64,000 nt of DNA from Bacillota bacterium (lineage in GTDB: Bacteria > Bacillota > Clostridia > Oscillospirales > Acutalibacteraceae): assembly GCA_023458755.1 (NCBI GenBank), contig JAEWYE010000078.1, positions 1-64,000 of the forward strand. The letters are read 5' to 3'. The position numbers were made by a program, and so were the translations under genes. Positions 17,493 through 27,443 of the stretch are shown here, one piece after another. Under the pieces are notes generated by a model. The model was not told the origin of the DNA and made no database searches. It saw only the letters and a list, made by a program, of their open reading frames with translations. Every line of letters starts with the position of its first letter. Position 1 is the stretch's first letter.

Positions 17493-18428
17493 ATGAGCAG
17501 CGACTCGTTTATCCAAGCAAAACAAGATTATGTGCCGGATCATAACGACCATTCGGTGGAAAAAACAACCGAAACCGATGAGAATTCGAAAAAAATTGAC
17601 CAAATCAATGAAACCGGCTCTATCATTGCGGGTACCGGAAAGCATGTGATTCACTGTTTGACGGTTATCGGCCAGATTGAAGGGCATTTTATTCTTCCAT
17701 CACAAAACAAGACCACAAAATACGAGCATGTAATTCCGCAGCTGGTGGCGATTGAAGAGGAACCCAAAATTGACGGACTGCTTGTCTTGCTCAATACCGT
17801 CGGGGGCGATGTGGAAGCTGGTCTTGCGATTGCCGAGCTGATTGCGGGCATGAAAAAGCCTACAGTCTCTCTGGTTTTGGGCGGCGGGCATTCCATCGGC
17901 GTTCCTTTGGCGGTGGCGGCAAAGCGTTCCTTTATTGTGCCGTCCGCAACCATGACCATCCATCCCGTGCGCATGAGCGGACTTATGCTCGGCGTGCCGC
18001 AGACATTGGAGTATTTTCAGCGTATGCAGAAACGCATCACGCAGTTTGTAACACAGAACTCCAATATTTCGACGGATCGCTTTACCGAACTTTCCATGAA
18101 TACAAAGGAACTGGTTATGGACGTCGGTACGGTGCTGGACGGGAAAGACGCGGTGGCAGAGGGGCTGATTGATTCCCTAGGCAATCTTTCCGATGCAATC
18201 AACTGCCTGTACACGATGATTGACGAGCAAAAGAAAAACGAAGAAGAAAGCGAATCACCGGCGCAGAAAGAAAATTCAGAATCCGACGAAAACCGGCGCG
18301 CGAAAGGCAGCACAAAGAGTAAAAAAGCTTTACCGACAGATTTAAAAGACAGCAGGATTCCGAAACCGCGCAAAACGCCCAAAGCAGCAAAACCGACAAA
18401 AAGGGCGGATGCACACGAGTTAAAATAA
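17493..18428 (+). CDS. ClpP/TepA-like serine protease
   Basis: 311 residues, ATG at 17493 after AGGAGG. The core (about 50-235) has the ClpP/crotonase fold: LLNTVGGDVEAGLAIAELI, GGGHSIGVPL with nucleophile Ser134, and TIHPVRMSG with His157, close to the spacing in ClpP. It matches the TepA/YmfB-type proteases rather than housekeeping ClpP. A polar N-terminal 40 residues and a Lys/Pro/Ser-rich C-terminal tail of about 70 residues flank the core; the tail is probably disordered and may bind nucleic acid or partners. No signal peptide. uppP and ftsK follow on the same strand. Confidence 0.85.
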   Translation: MSSDSFIQAKQDYVPDHNDHSVEKTTETDENSKKIDQINETGSIIAGTGKHVIHCLTVIGQIEGHFILPSQNKTTKYEHVIPQLVAIEEEPKIDGLLVLLNTVGGDVEAGLAIAELIAGMKKPTVSLVLGGGHSIGVPLAVAAKRSFIVPSATMTIHPVRMSGLMLGVPQTLEYFQRMQKRITQFVTQNSNISTDRFTELSMNTKELVMDVGTVLDGKDAVAEGLIDSLGNLSDAINCLYTMIDEQKKNEEESESPAQKENSESDENRRAKGSTKSKKALPTDLKDSRIPKPRKTPKAAKPTKRADAHELK

Positions 18429-18505
18429 TAATTTGACGGGGAACGGAACGTTATCACACGGGCGGCGCTGAGACCGCCCAAATACATAATTTGGGGGCCA
18501 TTCGA

Positions 18506-19432
18506 TTGACTGTTATTCAAGCGATTATTCAGGGTATAGTTCAGGGCGCAACCGAGTTTTTACCTGTATCCAGCAGCGGACATCTTTCGCTCATTCAGCA
18601 TTTTATGGGCGTTTCTGTGAGCAGCCTGCTTTTTGATGTCATGCTTCACATCGGCACTTTGGCTGCGGTTATCATCGTTTACAACAAACTGGTATGGCGT
18701 TTACTCAAAGAATTTGTTTTTACCGTCGGCGATATTTTTACCGGTAAATTTAAGTGGAGCCAGATGAACGCGGACCGCCGTCTGTTAATGATGCTGATTA
18801 TCGGCTTAATTCCGCTTTTTCTGTTGTTCCTTCCTGTTCCCGGTACCGGGATGAAAATAAAAGATTACGCTGATTTATGGGCGACCGACAAAGATATTCT
18901 CATTGAGGGCTTTTCGCTGATTGGTACCAGCATTTTGCTTACGCTCGGAATTTTTGCGACTAAACGGACAAAGGCACACGCAGCTGCGCACAGCAAAAGT
19001 GCCCGAACAGCCGGCGGCAGAAGGCAGTTTAATCCGGTGGATGCTGCTGTGGTCGGATTCATCCAGTGCGTTGCGGCTGTTTTTTCGGGCTTGTCCCGCT
19101 CGGGCTCCACGCTTTCCGGCGGTTTGCTGCGCGGCATCAACCGTCAAACAGCCTTGGATTATTCCTTTGTAATCGGCGTACCGTCCATCATGGCCGCTGC
19201 CGCGCTTACCTTAAAGGACGCGATGAAGGCGCATGAGACAATCAGCGCCGCACCGATGCTCGCCGGAGTTCTTACCGCCGCGGTTGTCGGCTTCTTTGCC
19301 ATCAAGCTTCTGCGCTGGATGGTCGCTTCAGATAAACTGGGCGTTTTTGCGGTATATACCTTCCTTTTGGGCACAGTGGTGGTTGTAGTCGGATTTATCG
19401 AACACAGCACCGGCACACTGATTCATTTTTAA
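18506..19432 (+). CDS. uppP: Undecaprenyl-diphosphatase UppP
   Basis: 308 residues, integral membrane. It dephosphorylates undecaprenyl pyrophosphate to recycle the lipid carrier for peptidoglycan; loss raises and excess lowers bacitracin sensitivity. Signatures: GATEFLPVSSSGHL near residues 15-28 and SGLSRSGSTLSGG, the two catalytic blocks of the family. The TTG at 18506 fits the usual N-terminus (MTVIQAIIQGI) and has GGGGG upstream; a TTG at 18491 is less likely. A GGGCGG/CCGCCC hairpin without a T run precedes it (18461-18480 area). The insert around 155-170 (THAAAHSKSAR-like) is longer than in many homologues. Confidence 0.95.
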   Translation: MTVIQAIIQGIVQGATEFLPVSSSGHLSLIQHFMGVSVSSLLFDVMLHIGTLAAVIIVYNKLVWRLLKEFVFTVGDIFTGKFKWSQMNADRRLLMMLIIGLIPLFLLFLPVPGTGMKIKDYADLWATDKDILIEGFSLIGTSILLTLGIFATKRTKAHAAAHSKSARTAGGRRQFNPVDAAVVGFIQCVAAVFSGLSRSGSTLSGGLLRGINRQTALDYSFVIGVPSIMAAAALTLKDAMKAHETISAAPMLAGVLTAAVVGFFAIKLLRWMVASDKLGVFAVYTFLLGTVVVVVGFIEHSTGTLIHF

Positions 19433-19536
19433 TCATTTTACGGTAGGGACTGCATATTATGCGGCCCATGTTTAGAAAGAATTCGCTTATCGTATAACGG
19501 ATAATACGGATACTATAAAATTGAGGTGACAGAACA

Positions 19537-22149
19537 TTGGCGAACAAAAAGCCTGCGCACAGCAGGGCAAAAGCAAAAACGAACAAAACGCCCCCGAAGC
19601 AGGCAGCCAGACCTGCAGCCAGAAAACCGAATAAGCGCCCTGCCGCAGCCAATACGCGGCCGGCAAAAGCGGAACCGCGCGATCTGGAGACGATAAAGCA
19701 GCATAATCAGATTATGGCAATTGTGCTGTTTGCGCTTTCTATTTTAATGGGATGTCTGGTACTGATTCCCGGCGAGCACGTTTGGCGCTGGACACACGAT
19801 GTCATGCTTGGCCTTTTTGGAAGCTGTGCCATTCTTTGGCCGATTCTGCTGTTGTACATATCAATTGTAACCGCCATCGAACAGCCCAAAAAGCGCATGA
19901 GTTCGAAAATCATACTGATGGTTATCATCATCGTTTTGTTTTGTGCGGCGGTTTACATTTTCCGTGCGGATCGAATGGAGCCGAATCTTTCCTTCTGGGA
20001 AAATTTAAAACAGCTGTACATTCTGGGTTCGCAGCGCGGCGGAGCGGGACTGTTCAGCGGCCTAATCGGTATTCCGTTTGTGGCGGGGCTTGGTTCTGTC
20101 GGCTCCAAAATCGTAATCGTGCTGCTGCTGTTTGTCGTTATCATGATTCTTACCGGCACCAGTCTGGTTCAATTGTTCCGCACGGTTACAAAGCCGGTGG
20201 ACAAGGTGGTTGATAATATCGGCGCGGTGCGGGAACGCAGAATTCTGGAACGCGAGCGCGACACCAACATTGATATTGCTTTGGATAAGGATGAAAACGG
20301 ATTGCCCGCCCACCCGGTAAAGTCGGCAGGGCCGCTTTCCACGGAGAAAAACGAAAAGTTGGAGCGGCTCGCGAAAGTATTCAGCATGCCCGACCCGGTC
20401 ATAGAGAATAACAGTCCGGCAGCGAGCACGCCTGTGTCCGCTCCTTCACCTGTCCCTGCAGCGGAAGCCACCAAAGTGCCGGAGTCTGCCGCGGTAAAAC
20501 CGCTGGCACCGCAGACTGCAAAAACACCGCAGGCAGGGGACGGCTCCGCCGAAGCGGCGGCCGCGTTTGTCGCCCGCAAGAGCGCAATCGACGCGGAAAA
20601 GAAGGAAGCCGCGCCAATTCAGCTTTCTCTTTATACGGATGAACCGCCAAAGGACGGAGACTATCATTTTCCGCCGATTTCCATGCTGGAATACGGCAAG
20701 GCGCAGAATGAAAGCGACATTACGCAGGAATTGCAGCAGAATGGCCAGCGTTTGGTTGAAACCCTCAAAAGCTTCGGCGTGCAGACTAAGATTGTCGACA
20801 TCAGCCGCGGCCCTGCCGTTACGCGTTATGAGCTGCAGCCCGCAGCGGGCGTAAAGATAAGCAAAATCACCAATCTGGCGGACGATATCGCCATGAATCT
20901 TGCGGCTTCCGGCGTGCGTATCGAAGCGCCGATTCCCGGCAAAGCCGCTGTCGGTATTGAAGTGCCGAACAACCACGTCAGCGTGGTGCGCATGCGTGAG
21001 CAGATCGAATCAAACAGCTTCTGCAGCGCAAAAAGCCGTTTGAGTGTTGTTTTGGGGCGCGACATCGCCGGGCAGGTTACCATTGCCGATCTTGCGAAAA
21101 TGCCGCATCTTCTCATTGCGGGTTCCACCGGCTCCGGTAAATCTGTTTGCATTAACTCGCTGATTATCAGCGTTTTATACAAGTCCACGCCGAATGAGGT
21201 TCGTCTACTCATGATTGACCCCAAGGTGGTCGAGCTTGGTATCTACAACGGGATTCCGCACCTGCTGGTTCCGGTTGTCACCGACCCGCGCAAAGCGGCT
21301 GGTGCGCTCGGCTGGGCGGTTACCGAAATGCTCAAGCGCTACAAAATTTTCGCGGAGTATAATGTCCGCGATTTAGTTGCTTATAATAAAATGGTAACGG
21401 GCGGTGAATGTCAGACAGAAGAGGGCGAAACCCTGCAGCCCATGCCGCAGATTGTCATCATTATCGACGAGCTGGCAGACCTTATGATGGCGGCACCGAA
21501 TGAAGTGGAAGATTCCATCTGCCGTTTGGCACAGATGGCGCGTGCGGCGGGCATGCACCTTGTCATTGCTACACAGCGCCCGTCCGTAGACGTTATCACC
21601 GGTATCATCAAAGCCAATATTCCAAGCCGAATCGCGTTTGCCGTTTCCTCTCAGGTGGATTCCCGTACCATTTTGGATATGGGCGGTGCCGAAAAACTGC
21701 TTGGGCGCGGCGATATGCTGTTTTCACCAATCGGTTCCCAAAAGCCTATCCGTATTCAAGGCTGTTTTGTCAGCGACAGCGAAATTGAATCCGTAGTCAA
21801 CTTTGTGAAGAAAGTACAGGATTCCGAATACGATGAAAATGTTATTGAAGAGATCGAAAAGAACGCCGTCGCGGAGCATGATAAATCCGGCGGTGACGCA
21901 CCCGGCGGAGAAGATCAGGATGTGATGATGCCCGACGCGATTAAATGCGTGGTTGAAGCCGGACAAGCCTCTACCTCTTTACTTCAGCGCCGTCTGCGGC
22001 TGGGTTATGCCCGCGCCGGAAGACTGATTGATGAAATGGAGCAGATGGGTATTGTCGGTCCGCACGAGGGTTCCAAGCCGCGTCAGGTGCTTATTACTTA
22101 TCAGCAGTGGCTGGAAATGACCATGCAGCAAAACGACCAAAAGAACTAA
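19537..22149 (+). CDS. ftsK: DNA translocase FtsK/SpoIIIE
   Basis: 870 residues, TTG start at 19537 with TTGAGGTG upstream. A basic Ala/Pro-rich N-terminus is followed by four membrane helices (about 65-215), a variable linker rich in Pro/Ala/Lys, and the motor: alpha/beta region, Walker A GSTGSGKS at 529-536, [12 protein letters not shown] (Walker B), and the [12 protein letters not shown] block. The C-terminal gamma winged helix (about 790-860, [20 protein letters not shown]) reads polar DNA sequences. It pumps chromosomes through the division or sporulation septum; one locus may serve both roles. Confidence 0.95.
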   Translation: MANKKPAHSRAKAKTNKTPPKQAARPAARKPNKRPAAANTRPAKAEPRDLETIKQHNQIMAIVLFALSILMGCLVLIPGEHVWRWTHDVMLGLFGSCAILWPILLLYISIVTAIEQPKKRMSSKIILMVIIIVLFCAAVYIFRADRMEPNLSFWENLKQLYILGSQRGGAGLFSGLIGIPFVAGLGSVGSKIVIVLLLFVVIMILTGTSLVQLFRTVTKPVDKVVDNIGAVRERRILERERDTNIDIALDKDENGLPAHPVKSAGPLSTEKNEKLERLAKVFSMPDPVIENNSPAASTPVSAPSPVPAAEATKVPESAAVKPLAPQTAKTPQAGDGSAEAAAAFVARKSAIDAEKKEAAPIQLSLYTDEPPKDGDYHFPPISMLEYGKAQNESDITQELQQNGQRLVETLKSFGVQTKIVDISRGPAVTRYELQPAAGVKISKITNLADDIAMNLAASGVRIEAPIPGKAAVGIEVPNNHVSVVRMREQIESNSFCSAKSRLSVVLGRDIAGQVTIADLAKMPHLLIAGSTGSGKSVCINSLIISVLYKSTPNEVRLLMIDPKVVELGIYNGIPHLLVPVVTDPRKAAGALGWAVTEMLKRYKIFAEYNVRDLVAYNKMVTGGECQTEEGETLQPMPQIVIIIDELADLMMAAPNEVEDSICRLAQMARAAGMHLVIATQRPSVDVITGIIKANIPSRIAFAVSSQVDSRTILDMGGAEKLLGRGDMLFSPIGSQKPIRIQGCFVSDSEIESVVNFVKKVQDSEYDENVIEEIEKNAVAEHDKSGGDAPGGEDQDVMMPDAIKCVVEAGQASTSLLQRRLRLGYARAGRLIDEMEQMGIVGPHEGSKPRQVLITYQQWLEMTMQQNDQKN

Positions 22150-22188
22150 TATAAAATCTGCCGCTCGGCAGAGCAGTTGGAGAATAAT

Positions 22189-24129
22189 ATGCCCTTTTTA
22201 CCGATCACCAAACAGGAAATCACCGCATTGGGTTGGGATGTGCCGGACTTCGTTCTGGTAACGGGAGACGCCTATGTGGATCACCCGACCTTCGGACCTG
22301 CTATTATTTCGCGCGTGCTGGAAGCCTGCGGCTACAAAATCGCGATAGTAGCACAGCCGGACTGGCATACGGACCGCGATTTTACCCGCTTCGGCAGGCC
22401 GCGCCTCGGCTTTCTGGTTTCCGCCGGAAACATTGATTCCATGGTTGCGCATTATACGGCCGCACGCCGCCGCCGCAGTGAAGACGCTTATTCACCGGGA
22501 GGCAAAACGGGTTTTCGACCTGACCGCGCGGTAACGGTTTATACCCAAAAGATTAAAGAAATATATCCCGATTCACCGGTTGTTATTGCCGGTTTGGAAG
22601 CCTCTTTGCGCCGCTTTGCGCATTACGACTACTGGGATGACAAAATTCGTCCGTCTGTTTTGATTGAATCCGGTGCGGATTTGCTTTCCTACGGAATGGG
22701 GGAAAATCAGTCAATTGAAATCGCGCGGCGCTTAAATAACGGCGAACCGATTTCTGCCCTTACCGATATTCGCGGCACCTGTTATGCTGTACCGACTTCC
22801 GACTACAAGCCGGGCCCTGCAGTGGACTGCCCGAGCTATGAACAGGTTTGCGCTTCGAAAAAAGAGTACGCGGTCTCCTGCCGCAAAGAGCAGGATGAAC
22901 AGGATGCCGTGCGCGGGCGCAAGGTCATTCAGCGCCACGGCAATTCGATTTTGGTGCAGAACCCGCCCATGCCGCCGCTGACGCAGAAGGAACTGGACTG
23001 GGTTTACGAGCTTCCCTATGAGCGCACCTATCACCCTTGCTATGAGAAGTTGGGCGGTGTGCCCGCTATTCAGGAGGTGGAGTTTTCCATCACGCACAAC
23101 CGCGGCTGCTTCGGCGCGTGCAATTTTTGCTCCATCGCGTTCCATCAAGGCAGGGCGATTACCACACGGAGCGAAGAATCCGTTCTGCGCGAGGCAAAAC
23201 TCTTAACGCAGAATCCGCATTTTAAAGGATATATCCACGATGTCGGCGGACCGACGGCAAATTTCCGCCATCCATCCTGTGAAAAGCAGGAAAAGCTGGG
23301 ATTGTGCAAGGGTAAAAAATGCCTTGCCCCGAAGCCGTGCCCCATGCTTCAGGTTGACCACAGTGAATATCTCGCGCTTTTGCGCAAGCTTCGCCAACTG
23401 CCAAAGGTAAAGCGTGTGTTTATCCGTTCCGGTATTCGGTTTGACTATCTCATGGAGGATGAAGACGACAGCTTTTTTAAGGAACTGGTGCAGTATCATG
23501 TAAGCGGTCAGCTCAAAGTCGCGCCGGAGCATTGCTCGGCGGCGGTTCTTGACTGCATGGGCAAACCGCACATTGAAGCCTACAAAGCGTTTCAAAAGCG
23601 CTTTTATCAGATTACCAAGTCGGTTGACAAAGAACAGTATCTGGTGCCGTATCTTATGTCGTCTCATCCGGGCAGTACATTAAAGGATGCTGTGGAGCTT
23701 GCGCTGTTCCTCAAACAGGAACATCTTCGTCCGGAACAGGTACAGGATTTTTACCCCACGCCGGGCACGATTTCTACCTGCATGTTTTATACGGGACTTG
23801 ACCCGTACACCTTAAAAACGGTCTATGTGCCGCGCACTGACCGCGAAAAAGCAATGCAGCGCGCACTTTTGCAATACTTTAACCCTAAGAATAAGGAACT
23901 GGTTATTGCGGCGCTCAAAGAGGCGGGCAGAAGCGACTTGATCGGCAGCGGCCCGAACTGTCTGGTTCACGCGCCGGGCAGCAAGCGTATGCCCGAAAAT
24001 GCGCACCGTCCGCAGCAGCGCAATGTCCGCCAAAAAGGGGATAAGGGCAAGTGGAACAGTTACAAAGAAGGCAAACCGAATCAGACAAAACACAGCGGAA
24101 AACCAGACTCCAAAACAAAAGGCCGCTGA
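22189..24129 (+). CDS. YgiQ family radical SAM protein
   Basis: 646 residues from the ATG at 22189 (GGAG seven bases upstream). The radical SAM cluster motif CFGACNFC gives Cys307, Cys311 and Cys314, followed by SIAFHQGR. Extra Cys-rich stretches (CEKQEKLGLCKGKKCLAPKPC region near 365-385) and a Lys-rich C-terminal tail are usual for UPF0313/YgiQ. The function is unknown; a tRNA or protein modification role is often assumed. Its last 79 bases overlap the next gene. Confidence 0.9.
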   Translation: MPFLPITKQEITALGWDVPDFVLVTGDAYVDHPTFGPAIISRVLEACGYKIAIVAQPDWHTDRDFTRFGRPRLGFLVSAGNIDSMVAHYTAARRRRSEDAYSPGGKTGFRPDRAVTVYTQKIKEIYPDSPVVIAGLEASLRRFAHYDYWDDKIRPSVLIESGADLLSYGMGENQSIEIARRLNNGEPISALTDIRGTCYAVPTSDYKPGPAVDCPSYEQVCASKKEYAVSCRKEQDEQDAVRGRKVIQRHGNSILVQNPPMPPLTQKELDWVYELPYERTYHPCYEKLGGVPAIQEVEFSITHNRGCFGACNFCSIAFHQGRAITTRSEESVLREAKLLTQNPHFKGYIHDVGGPTANFRHPSCEKQEKLGLCKGKKCLAPKPCPMLQVDHSEYLALLRKLRQLPKVKRVFIRSGIRFDYLMEDEDDSFFKELVQYHVSGQLKVAPEHCSAAVLDCMGKPHIEAYKAFQKRFYQITKSVDKEQYLVPYLMSSHPGSTLKDAVELALFLKQEHLRPEQVQDFYPTPGTISTCMFYTGLDPYTLKTVYVPRTDREKAMQRALLQYFNPKNKELVIAALKEAGRSDLIGSGPNCLVHAPGSKRMPENAHRPQQRNVRQKGDKGKWNSYKEGKPNQTKHSGKPDSKTKGR

Positions 24130-25016
24130 TTTTTGCGGTTCTTGCCGCGTTCCTTTTGGTCAGTATCGCGATTACCTTCCTGCCGCTTGGCATCACTTGG
24201 CATAAGCTGTTCAGCCTTGTCGGGCTCTCCGATTTTTCCGACTCGGCGGATTCCAGCCCAATGTCCGTGCATGTGCTGGATGTCGGCAAGGCAGATTCCA
24301 TTTTGATTGAAAGCGACGGCCATTTTATGCTGGTAGACGGCGGAACAGCGGATTACGGGGACAAAATCAGCCGGTATTTAACCCGGCACGGGGTAAAAAC
24401 GCTTGATCTTGTTGTCAACACCCATCCCGATGAAGATCATATCGGCGGACTAAGCGCGGTAATCAGTTCTTTTCCGATTCAGGAATATTTTGTGCCGGAT
24501 ATCCCAACCGCCATTGTTCCGAACAGCGCGGAATACCGGAATGTGCAAGCCGCACTTCGAACAAAAAATCTGACCGCTGTCCATCCCGTCCGCGGAACCG
24601 TACGAACTTTGGGTAAACTAAAGGTGGATGTGTTGGCACCCATCAAGCAGCACGATACCACCAACAACAATTCCATTGTTTTGCGCTTAACCTATGGCGG
24701 CACAAAATTTTTACTGATGGGCGACGCGGAAAAAGAGGAAGAGACTGACCTGCTTTCGTCCGGCGAAAATCTTGCCGCCGATGTACTGAAAGTAGGCCAT
24801 CACGGCAGCAGTACCTCTACCACACAGGAACTTCTGAATGCCGTCAAACCGCGTTATGCTGCCATTTCCGTCGGAAAAGACAGCAGCAATCTTCCCAAAA
24901 CTGCCGTTCTCAAACGGTTCAGAGGTGTGAACGCACAAATTTTCCGTACCGATGTGAGCGGAACGCTTATCTTTATGAGCGACGGAAATAAAATAACAGT
25001 TCAAACAGAAAGGTGA
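24051..25016 (+). CDS. ComEC/Rec2-like metallo-beta-lactamase-fold hydrolase, membrane-anchored
   Basis: 321 residues from a GTG at 24051 (GGGGATAAGGG upstream). A single membrane helix at about 25-47 anchors an extracytoplasmic domain like the C-terminal domain of ComEC: VHVLDVGKADSILIE (73-87), the metal motif HPDEDH at 125-130, LLMGDAEKE, and KVGHHGSSTST. It lacks the ComEC channel domain, so it is more likely a secreted-side nuclease or phosphodiesterase than a competence pore. The 79-bp overlap with the YgiQ gene is long; no later ATG or GTG would keep the membrane anchor. DUF3006 follows by 12 bp. Confidence 0.85.
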   Translation: MEQLQRRQTESDKTQRKTRLQNKRPLIFAVLAAFLLVSIAITFLPLGITWHKLFSLVGLSDFSDSADSSPMSVHVLDVGKADSILIESDGHFMLVDGGTADYGDKISRYLTRHGVKTLDLVVNTHPDEDHIGGLSAVISSFPIQEYFVPDIPTAIVPNSAEYRNVQAALRTKNLTAVHPVRGTVRTLGKLKVDVLAPIKQHDTTNNNSIVLRLTYGGTKFLLMGDAEKEEETDLLSSGENLAADVLKVGHHGSSTSTTQELLNAVKPRYAAISVGKDSSNLPKTAVLKRFRGVNAQIFRTDVSGTLIFMSDGNKITVQTER

Positions 25017-25028
25017 GAGCAATTACTT

Positions 25029-25247
25029 ATGAAAACACTTACGATTGACCGATTCGAAGGGAATTTTGCCATTTGCGAGGATACAGATGCCAAATTTTTC
25101 GGGATTGAGCTTCCTGAATTGCCGAAGGGAGCAAAAGAGGGCGACGTGCTGGATATCAGCGACGACGGCATTCTTTCCATTAACGAGGAGGAAACCAACG
25201 CGCGGCGCGCCAAAATGAAGAAAAAACAGGATAAACTTTTGGAGTAA
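25029..25247 (+). CDS. DUF3006 domain protein
   Basis: 72 residues, ATG at 25029 with AAGGTGAG upstream. The small beta-barrel-like sequence (TIDRFEGNFAICEDTDAKFFGIEL, then GDVLDI) and the charged Lys-rich helix at the end match DUF3006. These proteins are repeatedly found next to ComEC-like metallo-hydrolases, as here, so a partnership is likely though unproven. Confidence 0.85.
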   Translation: MKTLTIDRFEGNFAICEDTDAKFFGIELPELPKGAKEGDVLDISDDGILSINEEETNARRAKMKKKQDKLLE

Positions 25248-25317
25248 TCTCTCTTGAAGTTTGTAATTTATATACAAATTGTCATATACTAAATTATTTA
25301 TACAATATGTATTTCGA

Positions 25318-25351
25318 AATCCACTGAATTTGCTTCGGTGGATTTTTTTTT
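25318..25351 (+). terminator. Intrinsic terminator after DUF3006 gene
   Basis: AATCCACTGAA pairs with TTCGGTGGATT (one G-U pair) across TTTGC and is followed by a run of T (25343-25351). Confidence 0.9.
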
Positions 25352-25371
25352 CAACTTTTTTGAAAAAACTA

Positions 25372-25400
25372 TTTACAAACAGTAAAAACAGTGGTATTAT
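25372..25400 (+). promoter_or_regulatory. perR promoter
   Basis: TTTACA (25372-25377), 17-nt spacer, TATTAT (25395-25400). Downstream AT-rich sequence to 25440 contains imperfect PerR-box-like half sites (TTATCATTATTAAT at about 25421), compatible with autoregulation but not convincing. Confidence 0.6.
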
Positions 25401-25449
25401 AGAATCATAAAACAAGAACAGTTATCATTATTAATTTGGAGATGACCAA

Positions 25450-25842
25450 ATGGAGAAACGACAAAATTTCAGCCGGAAAAGGTTAGCAATCCTCGATACC
25501 ATCCGCGGCACAAAATCTCATCCAACTGCGGAGTGGGTGTATCAAACCTTAAAGCCGGAGTACCCCGATTTAAGCCTTGGTACGGTTTACCGCAACATTG
25601 CCCAATTTAAAGAAGACGGACTGATTATTACGGTCGGCGTAGTCAACGGACAGGAGCGTTACGACGGAAACGTGCAGCCTCATACCCACTTTGTCTGTAC
25701 CAACTGCGGTGCGGTCATTGATATTGACGAATCTTTTTTGGGTGAAGCGGAAAACAGACAGATTGCCGAAAAGTACGGTATTGTCGTTGATTCTCATGAG
25801 CTTGTTTTTTATGGCCGATGTTCCGATTGTGTCGTCGGGTAA
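25450..25842 (+). CDS. perR: Peroxide-responsive repressor PerR (Fur family)
   Basis: 130 residues, ATG at 25450 with TTTGGAGATG upstream. Winged helix about 8-70 (SLGTVYRNIAQF). Structural zinc is held by Cys83/Cys86 (CTNC) and Cys124/Cys127 (CSDC). The regulatory metal ligands of B. subtilis PerR (His37, Asp85, His91, His93, Asp104) align at a constant offset as His24, Asp72, His78, His80 and Asp91; the last Asp separates PerR from Fur. It senses H2O2 by His oxidation and represses oxidative stress genes. Reverse rubrerythrin follows 65 bp downstream. Confidence 0.92.
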   Translation: MEKRQNFSRKRLAILDTIRGTKSHPTAEWVYQTLKPEYPDLSLGTVYRNIAQFKEDGLIITVGVVNGQERYDGNVQPHTHFVCTNCGAVIDIDESFLGEAENRQIAEKYGIVVDSHELVFYGRCSDCVVG

Positions 25843-25907
25843 CAGTGATTTTCATCGCTGTTCCTTACAATATATAAAAATTTTATTAAGTAATGGAGGA
25901 TTTCATC

Positions 25908-26453
25908 ATGAAAAAATTCGTATGTGCAGTTTGTGGTTATGTGTATGAGGGCGAGGAAGCCCCTGAATTCTGCCCGCAGTGCAAGGCCCCAAAAGAAAAA
26001 TTCTCGGAGAAAAAAGAAAGCACATCTTTTGCCTGTGAGCATGAAATCGGTATCGCGCAGGGCGTTGATAAAGAAGTATACGAAGGTTTGGTGGCGAATT
26101 TCAACGGCGAATGCACCGAAGTCGGCATGTACATAGCTATGGCACGTCAGGCTGACCGTGAAGGCTATCCGGAAATTGCGGCAGCATTCAAAAAATACGC
26201 GTTTGAAGAGGCCGACCACGCTTCCCGATTTGCCGAGCTGTTAGGTGAAGTAGTCACGAAGAGCACCAAAAAGAATTTGGAACTCCGCGTTGAGGCGGAA
26301 GCAGGTGCATGCGCAGGCAAGTTTGCCATTGCAAAGCGTGCGAAAGAACTGAACTACGACGCCATCCATGATACCGTTCATGAAATGGCAAAGGACGAAG
26401 CACGCCACGGCAGCGGTTTCCAGGGCTTGCTCAAGAGATACTTCGGCGAATAA
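25908..26453 (+). CDS. Reverse rubrerythrin
   Basis: 181 residues, ATG at 25908 (TGGAGGATTTC upstream). The rubredoxin domain comes first (Cys6, Cys9, Cys22, Cys25 in CAVCGY and CPQCKAP), then the four-helix diiron domain with [26 protein letters not shown] and AKDEARHG supplying Glu/His ligands. This order is reversed relative to classical rubrerythrin. In clostridia such proteins are peroxide and oxygen reductases fed by NADH via rubredoxin reductase and are PerR-controlled, which matches the neighbour. Confidence 0.93.
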   Translation: MKKFVCAVCGYVYEGEEAPEFCPQCKAPKEKFSEKKESTSFACEHEIGIAQGVDKEVYEGLVANFNGECTEVGMYIAMARQADREGYPEIAAAFKKYAFEEADHASRFAELLGEVVTKSTKKNLELRVEAEAGACAGKFAIAKRAKELNYDAIHDTVHEMAKDEARHGSGFQGLLKRYFGE

Positions 26454-26488
26454 TACAGCTTTTTACACTTTTCCTATCCCTTCCATAG

Positions 26489-26527
26489 AAAACGGGTATA
26501 TCAGATGCGTTCTGATATACCCGTTTT
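26489..26527. terminator. Terminator between rubrerythrin and the PhnP-like gene
   Basis: Perfect 17-bp stem: AAAACGGGTATATCAGA, loop TGCGT, TCTGATATACCCGTTTT. A-rich and T-rich ends make it usable from both convergent genes. Confidence 0.9.
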
Positions 26528-26588
26528 TGCACTTTGCCTCTCAGGTGTCCGGAGGGTAGAAAATGTTGGAAGCGAACGGTGACGTACC

Positions 26589-27434
26589 TTATATATAGAG
26601 TACCATTCCGTCGTAGGCTACCTGAAAGTTTTGACCATACTTTTTCGCTTCGGCCTCTAACTGTTCATGCGTGAGCAGGCCATTGTGACTGAAATGATTC
26701 ACAACACAAATGGTTTTATCCGTCACGGTATGGCTGCTTTTCAATCGTTCCAGTACCTCGGCGTCATCCGGGAAACCCATATGGTTAGTGCCTTCCTTTT
26801 TGGTGCAGCAGGTACAGTCCAAACTGATCATATCAAGGACAATTTTATTTTTTTCAAGATAGTCAAAAACACTCGGAATAAAAATACCGGTGTCATGTGC
26901 GTAAAGCAAGGTGCTGCCACCTTGCTGAACCAGATAAATATAAGCGTCTTCATCCGGTTTATGTACGGCCGGCAGAGGGGTAATTTTGTAATCTTCTATA
27001 TCTATAGCTTCAAACGCTGTCAAAAGACTGGTTTTTAAAAAGCTTACTTGATCCGTTTGATATTCATTTTTGAGAGCTTGACTGGTCAGCCGGAGAACTT
27101 CACCATTGCCGTGTACATAGAGAACCGGCTCGCCGTCTATAATATTGCAGTAACAACCGGGTTGACGCAGAACAAGGTCCGCGGGAGCAAAGTGGTCCGT
27201 GTGGCTGTGTGTCACAATCAAATGCTTGATTTTGGAAAGATCAAGTTGGAACCGAACCATATAAGTTAAAATATCCGGCGGAAAGTCGATCATAAGCTGA
27301 TCGTCAATGACAAGTCCGGAACGTCCGCGGATATCTTTTCCTTTTCGTTCTCTTGCTTTTTTACATAACGGACATTGGCAGTAAAGGGCGGGAATTCCTT
27401 CTGCTGCGGCTGTTCCTAAATATTGCAGTTTCAT
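26589..27434 (-). CDS. PhnP-like metallo-beta-lactamase-fold phosphodiesterase
   Basis: 281 residues from the ATG at 27434; an ATG at 27443 is possible, but the former gives the normal strand-1 start MKLQYLGTAA. Metal motif HSHTDH (76-81) plus a second zinc site Cys19/Cys21/Cys24 (CQCPLC), as in PhnP. PhnP cleaves cyclic phosphoribosyl phosphate, but no phosphonate genes are present. Its position beside the amino-sugar locus and the conserved late HFSHNG block suggest a sugar-phosphate-related substrate (inference). It diverges from the ABC importer operon. Confidence 0.8.
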   Translation of the reverse strand: MKLQYLGTAAAEGIPALYCQCPLCKKARERKGKDIRGRSGLVIDDQLMIDFPPDILTYMVRFQLDLSKIKHLIVTHSHTDHFAPADLVLRQPGCYCNIIDGEPVLYVHGNGEVLRLTSQALKNEYQTDQVSFLKTSLLTAFEAIDIEDYKITPLPAVHKPDEDAYIYLVQQGGSTLLYAHDTGIFIPSVFDYLEKNKIVLDMISLDCTCCTKKEGTNHMGFPDDAEVLERLKSSHTVTDKTICVVNHFSHNGLLTHEQLEAEAKKYGQNFQVAYDGMVLYI

Positions 27435-27443
27435 AAAATTCAT

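Noticed and set aside
24051..25016. Full comEC gene
   Set aside because: Only the metallo-hydrolase domain with one membrane helix is present; the competence channel domain is missing.
25395..25440. PerR box upstream of perR
   Set aside because: Only half-site-like matches to TTATAATNATTATAA; not strong enough to list as an operator.
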